DNA of 64,000 nt. Origin: UBA5614 sp963667535 (lineage in GTDB: Bacteria > Cloacimonadota > Cloacimonadia > Cloacimonadales > Cloacimonadaceae). Shown here one piece after another: positions 26,619 to 34,708 of this stretch. The stretch's first letter is position 1, and each line of letters opens with the position of its first letter. Where the stretch lies: positions 2,666,001 through 2,730,000 of the forward strand of contig CAXXDU010000002.1 of the NCBI GenBank assembly GCA_963667535.2. Direction: 5' to 3'. The translations under genes were made by a program, and so were the position numbers. A model generated the notes under the pieces. That model ran no database searches and was not told the DNA's origin. It saw only the letters and a program-made list of their open reading frames with translations.

Positions 26619-27596
26619 ATGGCAAAGCTCTTACCTGCTGAAATCGTCAAACAGGAACTGTTGATTGCTGCCAAAGCTATAACAGAAACAGCAGAAAGAA
26701 TAAGTCCGCCTGCTTTACAGAAAGCTTTTGAATTGCTGATTAACTGTCAGGGCAAAGTAGTGGTTACGGGTTTGGGTAAGACAGGTATCATTGCCCGCAA
26801 AATTTCGGCAACCCTTGCCAGTACCGGTACTACCAGCATATTTTTACATGCAGCAGACGGAGTACATGGTGATATAGGCATGGTGCAGGATAATGATGTA
26901 GTCATTGCTGTTTCCAATAGTGGAACAACTCAGGAACTGCTATCGGTAATCTCATACTTCAAGTTTATTAAAGTACCGGTTATCGCTTTAACAGGTAATG
27001 TTATTTCTCCTCTGGCAGAAAGTGCTGACGTTGTTCTGGACTGTTCCGTTAACAAAGAATACGAACCTTTCGGACTTGTCCCCACGGCCAGCACGACTGT
27101 TGCTTTAGCTGTTGGTGATGCCTTAGCTGTTGCGCTGCTCCGGCACAAAAACTTTGAAGAGAAAGATTTTGCCATATTCCATCCCGGTGGAGCTATAGGC
27201 AAGAAACTACTACTCAGAGTCAGTGATTTGATGCATGGAGGAGATGACTTACCCATTGTATCTTCCAAACAGAAGATGCCGGAAGTAATTATGGAAATGA
27301 CAGGCAAGAAACTGGGCTGCACTGCAGTTATCGACGCTCAGGGTGTTTTGGTTGGTATGATTACAGATGGTGATTTGAGAAGACAATTGCAACTTAAGCA
27401 AAACCAATTACTGGATTATTCTGCTTCTGAATGTATGACTCCCAGACCCAAACATGCTCATCCGGAAGAACTGGCTGTTAATGCGCTGAACTTTATGGAG
27501 AATTCCAAGATTACCATGCTCCCTGTCGTAGATAGCGAAAATAAGCCGGTCGGCATGTTACACATGCACGATTTAATAGACGCCGGGATAATATAG
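26619..27596 (+). CDS. kdsD: D-arabinose 5-phosphate isomerase
   Basis: 325 residues. SIS sugar-isomerase domain (VVTGLGKTGIIARKISATLASTGT, LHAADGVHGDIGM, SNSGTTQELL) followed by a CBS pair (MITDGDLRR, TMLPVVD). Converts ribulose 5-phosphate to arabinose 5-phosphate, the first step to Kdo; kdsB elsewhere in the window completes the CMP-Kdo end. Begins 2 bases after the thrS stop, so likely co-transcribed with it. Confidence 0.93.
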   Translation: MAKLLPAEIVKQELLIAAKAITETAERISPPALQKAFELLINCQGKVVVTGLGKTGIIARKISATLASTGTTSIFLHAADGVHGDIGMVQDNDVVIAVSNSGTTQELLSVISYFKFIKVPVIALTGNVISPLAESADVVLDCSVNKEYEPFGLVPTASTTVALAVGDALAVALLRHKNFEEKDFAIFHPGGAIGKKLLLRVSDLMHGGDDLPIVSSKQKMPEVIMEMTGKKLGCTAVIDAQGVLVGMITDGDLRRQLQLKQNQLLDYSASECMTPRPKHAHPEELAVNALNFMENSKITMLPVVDSENKPVGMLHMHDLIDAGII

Positions 27597-27623
27597 TTAT
27601 TGCATTTAAATATGACGGTAATA

Positions 27624-27706
27624 GTATGTAGTCTCGCATTTATGCGGTTTTATATAAACAACTCGATATCCATTCGGCAAAACCGCCTGAAGGCGGGACT
27701 ACATAC
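27624..27706. repeat. Palindromic repeat, family R3 (GTATGTAGT element)
   Basis: GTATGTAGTC at the left and GACTACATAC at the right form the ends, with inner GCGGTTTT and AAAACCGC arms. The left 28 bases recur at 33727 with two changes. It lies immediately upstream of the GH13 gene start. Confidence 0.7.
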
Positions 27707-27715
27707 ATAAATCCT

Positions 27716-29608
27716 ATGAAACATAAAGTAATAATATCTTACCAGCCTCCTACCGCCGGAGAACACACAGCCGGCGTAGCAGGTGACTTCACAAATTGGG
27801 AGATTATCCCGCTTGACGATAACAACGGTATCTTCCAGAAAGTATTCAACTTCCCCAGCGGTATCTATCAATACAAGCTTATTGTTGATGGTGAGTGGAT
27901 GCCGGACCCTGCTGTTGAAGACATTACTCCCGACCCCTTTGGCGGATACAATTCTGTACTTATTTTGGGTGAAGATTCCACAGATATCTCGCTTGATGAG
28001 CTTATTTATTGCGAAAGGCCATTTTTCAATGACGGGAATAGTTTTGATGTGCCGGATTGGATATCAGAAGGCATCATCTATCAAATCTTTACAGACCGTT
28101 TTTGTAATGGCAATCCAGCAATTAATCCTGATTTTAGTGAACTCTATTATCATGATTGTAAAACGCCTCCTCTACCCGGAAAATATCTCAAGCCTCAGGA
28201 AGAGTACTTTCATTTAGTGGGAGATTGGTATGATAACTCAGGCTTGAAACAAAGCCCTTATCTGGAAAAGGGTAAGCCTGATTGGTGGAGCTTTTATGGT
28301 GGAGACATCGCCGGAGTGCAGCAAAAGCTGGATTACCTGCTGGATTTGGGCGTAAGCACAATCTATTTCAATCCGCTTTGGCAGGCAAAATCCAATCATA
28401 AATACGACTCTGCTGATTTTAAACAAATAGACCCGCACTTCGCCACAGAAGATGAATTCAAGTCCTTTGTTAAATTATCCCACGACAAAGGTATCCGCAT
28501 CATACTTGATATTGCCCTTAATCATACCGGTGAAACCTTTTGGGCTTTTCGTGATTGTGTGGAAAAAGGTAACAAAAGCAAATACTGGAATTGGTATGAC
28601 TGGCACAAATGGCCTCTTCCTCACCCTCTGCCTGATGACTTTAAACCCAAGGATTACTATCAATGCTGGTGGGGTGTGAAAGATATGCCCGACCTCAATT
28701 ATGACCTTTCCCGTGACCATCCCTATGAAAACACAATAAAGAGTATCAGAGAAGCAGAACCCAATTGGCAAATGATTGAGCATCTCATGGATGCTCTCTC
28801 CTGGTGGCTGATGGATATGGATATCGATGGTTTCAGGCTGGATGTGCCAAATGAAGTTCCTTTCTGGTTCTGGGAATATTTCCGTTCCAGAATAAAAGCT
28901 ATGAAACCTGATGCCTGGCTGGTGGGAGAGCTTTGGACTCATGCTGAGCTTTGGGTCAATGACAAGTACTTTGATTCAGTAATGAACTATGCTTATTTCA
29001 AAGACCCTGTAATAGACTTTTTCCTCAAAGTCAGTATTAGCAAAGAAACCTTTCTGCAAAGACTTTATATCGGGCTCAAACTATACCCATTGAACTCAAT
29101 ACATGCTATGATGAATCTGTTGGATAGTCATGACACCTGGCGTCTGAATGAAATTGCCAGTGGTAATATTCAGGCTGTCAAACTGGCTGTGCTCTTCCAG
29201 ATGACCTATATCGGCACTCCGCACATCTATTATGGTGATGAAATCGGTATGCAGGGTGCTAAAGACCCGGATAACCGCAGACCTTTTAACTGGCATTGGC
29301 AGAGTAAACCCAAAGCTGTTGACCTGCACAACTATTACAAAACCCTGATTGCTGTCAGGAAATCCAATCCCGTTTTGCAGAAAGGACTTGTCCGTTTTAT
29401 CCGGCATGACAAACTGCTTATCTTTGAAAGATACAATGATAAGGAAAGCATAAGGATTGTCATCAATGCCACAACAGAAGTTGTAGATTACCTTGTTCCC
29501 AATCAAGAGCTTGAGTGCATCTACTCCACTCATGCCGATGAGTGCAGCAACCAAAGGCAGAGTATGGAATTACCTCCGCAATCCGGTATGATAATCTCAA
29601 TAAAATAA
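27716..29608 (+). CDS. GH13 alpha-glucosidase/neopullulanase-like enzyme with CBM48 domain
   Basis: 630 residues. The N-terminal 85 residues resemble a CBM48/AMPK-type glycogen-binding module (VAGDFTNWEI, YQYKLIVDGEW). The TIM-barrel begins IIYQIFTDRFCNGNP and carries the four conserved regions: DIALNHTGE, FRLDVPNE (catalytic nucleophile Asp), VGELW (acid/base Glu) and LLDSHDTWRL. A C-terminal beta domain follows. No signal peptide, so cytoplasmic; probably acts on maltodextrin, cyclodextrin or glycogen branches and would work with MalQ at 46347. No Shine-Dalgarno is visible, but ATG 27716 is consistent with the domain start. Confidence 0.9.
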   Translation: MKHKVIISYQPPTAGEHTAGVAGDFTNWEIIPLDDNNGIFQKVFNFPSGIYQYKLIVDGEWMPDPAVEDITPDPFGGYNSVLILGEDSTDISLDELIYCERPFFNDGNSFDVPDWISEGIIYQIFTDRFCNGNPAINPDFSELYYHDCKTPPLPGKYLKPQEEYFHLVGDWYDNSGLKQSPYLEKGKPDWWSFYGGDIAGVQQKLDYLLDLGVSTIYFNPLWQAKSNHKYDSADFKQIDPHFATEDEFKSFVKLSHDKGIRIILDIALNHTGETFWAFRDCVEKGNKSKYWNWYDWHKWPLPHPLPDDFKPKDYYQCWWGVKDMPDLNYDLSRDHPYENTIKSIREAEPNWQMIEHLMDALSWWLMDMDIDGFRLDVPNEVPFWFWEYFRSRIKAMKPDAWLVGELWTHAELWVNDKYFDSVMNYAYFKDPVIDFFLKVSISKETFLQRLYIGLKLYPLNSIHAMMNLLDSHDTWRLNEIASGNIQAVKLAVLFQMTYIGTPHIYYGDEIGMQGAKDPDNRRPFNWHWQSKPKAVDLHNYYKTLIAVRKSNPVLQKGLVRFIRHDKLLIFERYNDKESIRIVINATTEVVDYLVPNQELECIYSTHADECSNQRQSMELPPQSGMIISIK

Positions 29609-29629
29609 ATCTCAATAGGAGTATATATT

Positions 29630-30106
29630 ATGCGTAAACTTATTCTAATCATGCTAATCCTCAGCTTGGTCTGCTTTGCTTTTGCCAAAACTAAAGCACA
29701 GACTTTAAAAACCAATCCCAATAGCAACATCATTCTGGTTGCTGTCATGAAAGACACTGATACTGCCTTTAAAACCACTCTGATTGATGCTCTCAAAAAG
29801 CAATACGAGCCGAAGTATCAGGTTAAAAAAGTCGTCATCAAGAAAGCCAAAGATTTGGATAATGCTCAGTATCGTTTGCTTATCGTCATGGACCAGCTCA
29901 AAGCCTGGTTGTCTATGAACGGACAAACCAAAGCTATTATGAAGCTCACAAATTACGACAGTACAATCTTCTTCATGACAGCCGGGGATAAAAAATGGCA
30001 GTGGAAAGAAAAAGATAATCATCATATCGCTTCAGCTTCTGAGAAATCCTTCTTTCCCAAAGCCTGGCAGGAATTGAAAACCAAAGCAGATGCATTATTG
30101 AAGTAA
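29630..30106 (+). CDS. Small secreted hypothetical protein
   Basis: 158 residues with a signal peptide (LILIMLILSLVCFAFA). The mature part has an alternating pattern compatible with an alpha/beta fold (NIILVAVMK, YRLLIVMDQ). No family recognised. RBS TAGGAG upstream, 21 bases after the GH13 stop, so possibly the same transcript. Confidence 0.75.
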   Translation: MRKLILIMLILSLVCFAFAKTKAQTLKTNPNSNIILVAVMKDTDTAFKTTLIDALKKQYEPKYQVKKVVIKKAKDLDNAQYRLLIVMDQLKAWLSMNGQTKAIMKLTNYDSTIFFMTAGDKKWQWKEKDNHHIASASEKSFFPKAWQELKTKADALLK

Positions 30107-30213
30107 TACGAGCTTTACTCACTCGATGCTATCACAGTTTCATATACCTGATGGAGATTTGGTGCTTCTCAGAAAATAACCGGATTAATGCTGTTAAGAA
30201 AGATAGGTAAATA

Positions 30214-32379
30214 ATGAAAAAAGCATTTATCATTATCGTCACATTATCAATCATCGTGTCCATACATTCAGTCATTCACAAAATCGGAGAATATCAGAAT
30301 CAATCGTTATCAATGTATGATGTTTGTATAGACAATGGTAAAGCTTACGTTGCAGTTAGTTCCTTATCAAATTATTACTTCAATATTCTTGATATCTCAG
30401 ATCCATACAATCCCAGCCTGCTGGGTTCTGCCACTTCCAGTGTAGGATTAAATAATGTCGTAATTTATGGAAACAGAGCATATTTTACAGCCGGTACAAA
30501 CGGTATTCAGATATGGGATATCTCAAATTCGCAGCAACCTGTTTTTTTGTCTGCTTTATCTATAACCGGTTCCTGCTCCAAAATAAAGATTGCAGATAAT
30601 AACATGTATTTAGCTAATCTTGAAAACGGTTTACAGATTTACGATATCGAAAATCCCACACCAATATATTTGGGCGGTTATACAAACTGCAATGCCTATG
30701 ATGTGGAGGTTAAGGATAGTATTGCCTATGTAGCAGACCGCGATTTTGGACTGAGAATCATTAACATTAGTAATCCCGGTAATTGTTCATTACTCAGTTC
30801 CTTCAGCAATAATCTGGCACAGTCCCTTGCCATATCAGATAACCTGTTGTTCCTGACCGATAACTTCCATCACAACAACATTATTGATATCTCAAATCCC
30901 CTAAATCCCAACCAGTTATCCTCGATAACAGAAATGTGGGTTGATGAGATTGCCTTTCATAACACCAATCTGTTTCTGAGTATAAGTTCTCCTGGCACAG
31001 GTATGAATAAAATTCAATTGTATGACATTACCAATGCTTCAGCTCCGGCATTATCAAGTTGTTATGCAGTATCAGGTGAAGTCAACTCTATGGCTTTAAC
31101 AGATAATCTACTGTGTTTTCCGGATAGTTATTATGGATTCACAGTCCTTGATATATCAGACTTGTCTGATGAGCTTCTCATTGCAAACTCTCCTATCCCC
31201 ACAGAGGCAGAAGTTGTAGCTAAACAAGGCAATTATGCCTATGTCGCTGATAATGATGAAAGATTATTACAAATTGACGTTTCCGATCCAACTCAGCCTC
31301 GGTTGCAATCTGAACTGCCTTTTCCATATGATGTTTGTGCCATTCAAACTGATAGTAACCGTGCCTATGTTTCAGCAAAGGAATCGGGTCTCTTTATCTT
31401 TGATATCACTGAACAAAGCACACCTGATTCTATTAATTTCCAGTTATTGAGCACTTTTGAAACCGGAGGGTATGCCTTAAACTTTTGTGTTATGGATAGA
31501 GTCCTGTTTCTGGCAAATGAAACAAGTATGCAAATCATCAATGTCAGTGACCCTTACCAACCAACTCTTATTTCTCAGTATCAAAATGAAGATTTTGGGG
31601 CATTGATTCACATTGCAAAACATCAAAATTATATTTATGTTACAGGCTGGTCTGATCCAATCTGTATAATCGATGTGAGTGACCTGAATAATCCTCAGTT
31701 AGCCGCCACTGTAAATCATACCTACACTGCCTCAGGACTCAAAATCTTCAATGGATATGCTTATGTGGGTACCTTTGGCTCTGCAATCAGAGTTTACAGT
31801 TTAAGTAACCCGACATCACCTGTCCAGGTAAACACAATCATGCCCAGACCCGGATGTACTCTTGGCAGATTCTATATCTGGAGTAATTATCTGTTTGTTA
31901 CAGTTGAAAACTGGAATGAGATAGTCTGTTATAACATTTCCAACCCGTTACAACCGGTTATTGTCCGGGATTATAAATGGAATCTTGCTACAAATGATCT
32001 GATTTGCTCAGATGGAACACTTTATACCAGCAATTATACAAACGGTTTTTCCATACTTAACTTTAATCTGCCTGTGGAAAATGAGGATGAGTATATCCCA
32101 TCTCCCGGGTATTCACTTATAAATTATCCAAACCCGTTTCATTCAGAAACAACGTTTAAATACGATGTCCAAACAAAGGGAAGTGTCGAATTGAGTATTT
32201 TTAATCTGCGTGGGCAAGTCATCAGACATTTATTACTTGAGTACAGGAACGCAGGTTCTCATACAATTAAATGGGACGGGAGAACAGATAATCATCAGAA
32301 AGCTGCCAGTGGAGTATATCTCTCACGTATATCTGTAAATGGAAAACAGGAGCTTAGGAAGATTGTGCTATTGAAGTAG
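30214..32379 (+). CDS. Secreted LVIVD-repeat beta-propeller protein with C-terminal sorting domain
   Basis: 721 residues. N-terminal signal (KAFIIIVTLSIIVSIHS). About twelve copies of the LVIVD-type repeat run through residues 25-620, recognisable as I-x-D-I/V-S-N/D-P-x-x-P before each strand (ILDISDPYNPSLLGS, IWDISNSQQPVFLS, IINISNPGNCSLLSS and others). Such repeats build beta-propellers in surface proteins. The last 85 residues form the Por/type IX-like domain (INYPNPFHSETTF, FNLRGQVIRHL, IKWDGRTDNH, SGVYLSRI). Exported to the cell surface by analogy. Converges with the ATPase gene at 32401. Confidence 0.85.
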   Translation: MKKAFIIIVTLSIIVSIHSVIHKIGEYQNQSLSMYDVCIDNGKAYVAVSSLSNYYFNILDISDPYNPSLLGSATSSVGLNNVVIYGNRAYFTAGTNGIQIWDISNSQQPVFLSALSITGSCSKIKIADNNMYLANLENGLQIYDIENPTPIYLGGYTNCNAYDVEVKDSIAYVADRDFGLRIINISNPGNCSLLSSFSNNLAQSLAISDNLLFLTDNFHHNNIIDISNPLNPNQLSSITEMWVDEIAFHNTNLFLSISSPGTGMNKIQLYDITNASAPALSSCYAVSGEVNSMALTDNLLCFPDSYYGFTVLDISDLSDELLIANSPIPTEAEVVAKQGNYAYVADNDERLLQIDVSDPTQPRLQSELPFPYDVCAIQTDSNRAYVSAKESGLFIFDITEQSTPDSINFQLLSTFETGGYALNFCVMDRVLFLANETSMQIINVSDPYQPTLISQYQNEDFGALIHIAKHQNYIYVTGWSDPICIIDVSDLNNPQLAATVNHTYTASGLKIFNGYAYVGTFGSAIRVYSLSNPTSPVQVNTIMPRPGCTLGRFYIWSNYLFVTVENWNEIVCYNISNPLQPVIVRDYKWNLATNDLICSDGTLYTSNYTNGFSILNFNLPVENEDEYIPSPGYSLINYPNPFHSETTFKYDVQTKGSVELSIFNLRGQVIRHLLLEYRNAGSHTIKWDGRTDNHQKAASGVYLSRISVNGKQELRKIVLLK

Positions 32380-32400
32380 CAAAATCTCTAACAAGCTCTG

Positions 32401-33528
32401 TTACAATATATAATCCAGATAATTTGACCTGTTTATTATCTCCCATGAGCTATCAGGGTAGTTTTCTGTGAAGACTTTTGGTGCTTTACACTTTCTTGAA
32501 CCCCATTTGATTTCATAACCATAGAGTCTGCCTTCTCTTTCTTCCAGCAGGTCAATCTCTTGTTGTTGCCAGGTTCTCCAAAAATACATATTTGCGTATA
32601 TATTTTGGTAATTACGTTTTTTCAGCCGTTCAACAAAGATATGGTTTTCCCAAAGCATTCCAATATCGTTACGTAAGTTTAATGGATTAAAATTAGCGAT
32701 AAGGGCATTACGAATCCCGTTGTCATAAAAATAAAACTTGCTCTTAGTAGTCAGTTCTTTACGAAGATTGCTGCCATAGCCCCTGACATTAATGATAACG
32801 AATGATTTTTCCAGTAAATCCAGATATCTGGCAACTGTCTTATTATCGATGCTAAGTTGCTGACCAAGCTCGGATAGAGACACTTCTCTTCCTATCTGAT
32901 ACGCAAGCAGCCGCAAAAGGTCAATGATACGCTTTGACCCTCTGACTTTATCAAAATCCAGAATATCCTTTAATAAGTAAGAGTGCGTCAATTCCTCCAG
33001 CAATTCTTTCTTTTTGTTAAGGTTATCAGATGTCACCACTTCAGGATAAAAGCCGTATATTAAGAACTTCTCAAGCTGTTCGTCCAGTTCAAAGCGGTTG
33101 TATAAATGTAGTAATTCTCCACTCCAAAGCGGATATAGCGTCAAGGTTCTTTTCCTGCCTGTCAGCGGTTCTCCAATCTGACCCGCCAGCTCGAAAGAAG
33201 AAGAACCTGTGGCTATGATTTTTAAATCAGGATTATCATCTATGAGGATTTTAAGACCTATGCCAATATTATTAATGCGCTGTGCTTCATCAATAGCAAT
33301 TACTTTATAACCTTCTACAAAGCCTCTTAGAATGTTTACATCCTGAGAACCTAATATTTCTCTAGTTTTTATATTGTCTCCGTTAACTAAGAGATATTTA
33401 TCTTTATATAACTTAAGTGTGTTTTTAAGCAGAGTAGTCTTACCAACCTGACGAGAACCAAAAAGAATAAGTACTTTTCCATGCGTAACATATTCAAGCA
33501 GATTATCATAAGCACGCTTTATTAACAT
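32401..33528 (-). CDS. AAA+ ATPase with DUF4143 domain
   Basis: 375 residues. Walker A GSRQVGKTTLLK, Walker B VIAIDEAQ, sensor-1 ATGSSSFEL then GRKRTLTLYPLW, the pattern of the AAA_14/DUF4143 family. The middle is a winged-helix-like stretch (VSLSELGQQLSIDNKTVARYL). The C-terminal portion is nuclease-like with ENHIFVERLK and, in WRTWQQQEIDLLEER followed by YGYEIKWG, the E-x-D ... E-x-K spacing seen in PD-(D/E)XK folds. The role of these proteins is not settled; they are frequent in accessory regions and vary between strains. RBS GGGAG upstream. Confidence 0.85.
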   Translation of the reverse strand: MLIKRAYDNLLEYVTHGKVLILFGSRQVGKTTLLKNTLKLYKDKYLLVNGDNIKTREILGSQDVNILRGFVEGYKVIAIDEAQRINNIGIGLKILIDDNPDLKIIATGSSSFELAGQIGEPLTGRKRTLTLYPLWSGELLHLYNRFELDEQLEKFLIYGFYPEVVTSDNLNKKKELLEELTHSYLLKDILDFDKVRGSKRIIDLLRLLAYQIGREVSLSELGQQLSIDNKTVARYLDLLEKSFVIINVRGYGSNLRKELTTKSKFYFYDNGIRNALIANFNPLNLRNDIGMLWENHIFVERLKKRNYQNIYANMYFWRTWQQQEIDLLEEREGRLYGYEIKWGSRKCKAPKVFTENYPDSSWEIINRSNYLDYIL

Positions 33529-33726
33529 CTTTACTCCCTATATTTATCTATTTATGAGGATTGCTAATCCCTATAATCACTTTATTATGTGTGCATAGAG
33601 ATGTCAATGTATTTCTTCTTTTGTATCTATCCACAGAGGAATACAGAGAAGCAGAGTTGCAGAGACTGAGAGGCTTTCTTTTAACGCAAAGGTGCAAAGG
33701 AACAAAACCGCAAAGTGGCAAAGCAA

Positions 33727-33766
33727 GTATGTAGTTCCGCATTTATGCGGTTTTGCTTTTATACAT
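33727..33766. repeat. Palindromic repeat, family R3, second copy
   Basis: GTATGTAG then CCGCATTTATGCGG then TTTTGC; shares its first 28 bases with 27624-27651 apart from two positions. The palindromic right half is shortened here. Confidence 0.65.
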
Positions 33767-33883
33767 AACTAGTTATCCAGTAATCCTGACCTGCCTGAAG
33801 TCAGAGTTACAAGCAACCCCATTATTCACTTAATCACCCTTATTTATTCCTTATTCAATCTAGTAGAGATACACAGGAGATGG

Positions 33884-33920
33884 ACGGCTCATATACGGGT
33901 CGCACCCGTATATGAGCCGT
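33884..33920. repeat. 17-bp perfect hairpin
   Basis: ACGGCTCATATACGGGT and its exact complement with a three-base CGC loop. No T-run, so not a simple terminator. Confidence 0.85.
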
Positions 33921-33967
33921 ATATCACTGCTTCTGGTCTTGTGGATCAATTAAGGGAGATATAAGAA

Positions 33968-34027
33968 ATGAAACCGGAACTTACCAAGATTTACTCCTGT
34001 AAGCATCAGGAAATCGTAACTGTTTAA
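33968..34027 (+). CDS. Possible 19-residue micropeptide
   Basis: ATG 33968 to TAA 34027 encodes MKPELTKIYSCKHQEIVTV. AAGGGAG lies 11 bases upstream, just after the perfect hairpin. No homologue recognised. It could be chance; the ribosome-binding site is the only support. Confidence 0.2.
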   Translation: MKPELTKIYSCKHQEIVTV

Positions 34028-34212
34028 ATATAAGTATTCTCCGTTTAGATGCTTATAGAAAGCATTAAGCTTCTAACAGGCAACTACTAAGATAATCGTA
34101 AGACTGATTACTTATAGGGAAATGCCATGTGCTTGTCCGTTTTTAATAGTGTAGCTTTCCAAAGCTAAGCTATTCATTTCCTACACGTTTTATCAGCTCA
34201 TACGAAGTCAAC

Positions 34213-34271
34213 ACACAGCGGACAATCAGCGGACTAAAGTCCGCTGATTGTCCGCTGATTGTCCGCTGTGT
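34213..34271. repeat. Hairpin with an 11-base tandem duplication on one arm
   Basis: AGCGGACAATCAGCGGAC pairs perfectly with GTCCGCTGATTGTCCGCT. The right arm then repeats the 11-base unit GATTGTCCGCT once more before the outer ACACAGCGG/CCGCTGTGT ends. Left arm two units, right arm three. Confidence 0.8.
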
Positions 34272-34632
34272 ATTGGTTATTCAATCGAGTAGGAGTTGTA
34301 TAACACTCCGATGTTGCGTAAAGTATGAGTCTCCCTAAATAAGTTGGGGGTGGGATTGAATATGAATACATATACTGCAAGAACGGAGTCTTACGCAACT
34401 CTTACCCTGCTTTCTATTCCTTCCCGTTCGGCACATGACCCGATTATTCTTCTCAAGGTAAGGTTACAGGCTGGGATCAGCCTGCTAAACCAAGCCAATC
34501 CCAAGCTGATCTCAAATCAATCTCAGATTGATAGGCTCAAGAAGAAAACGTGAAGAATAAGATAAACACAGGTCAAGTGTCTATATGTGACAATCCAGAT
34601 TTTCGAAATAAATTTATATTCATATATTGTTA

Positions 34633-34662
34633 TTGACAAAAACAGTTGTTCATGGGTTCAAT
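34633..34662 (+). promoter_or_regulatory. Candidate promoter of the Cys/His-ankyrin gene
   Basis: TTGACA 34633-34638, 18-base spacer, TTCAAT about 34657-34662; the RBS ATAGGAG follows about 40 bases on. Confidence 0.4.
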
Positions 34663-34708
34663 AATTTAACAACCTCAGTAGCATAGACAGTATTATAGGA
34701 GTAATTTT

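Larger units (their letters stand above)
33851..34292. repeat. Segment bracketed by a 16-base direct repeat
   Basis: TTATTCAATC-T/G-AGTAG occurs at 33851-33866 and 34277-34292 with one mismatch. Between lie two long hairpins and the small frame at 33968. The repeats may mark an insertion unit or belong to the hairpin elements themselves. Confidence 0.4.
33529..34708. other. Hairpin-rich non-coding segment
   Basis: About 1.2 kb without a convincing gene. It holds a CACAGAG/CAAAG-type simple-repeat tract (33632-33725), an R3 element (33727), a 17-bp perfect hairpin (33884-33920), a 20-codon frame (33968-34027), a nested stem AATAG-AGCTTT/AAAGCT-CTATT (about 34145-34173), a long hairpin (34213-34271), and perfect small hairpins at 34467-34484 and 34516-34532. 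A 16-base direct repeat brackets 33851-34292. A 69-codon frame at 34344-34553 overlaps the last hairpins and is not convincing. Confidence 0.6.

Noticed and set aside
33548..33742. 64-codon minus-strand frame
   Set aside because: Lies in a CACAGAG/CAAAG simple-repeat tract; such tracts often give spurious frames.
34344..34553. 69-codon frame upstream of the ankyrin gene
   Set aside because: Overlaps two perfect hairpins, lacks a ribosome-binding site and resembles no family.
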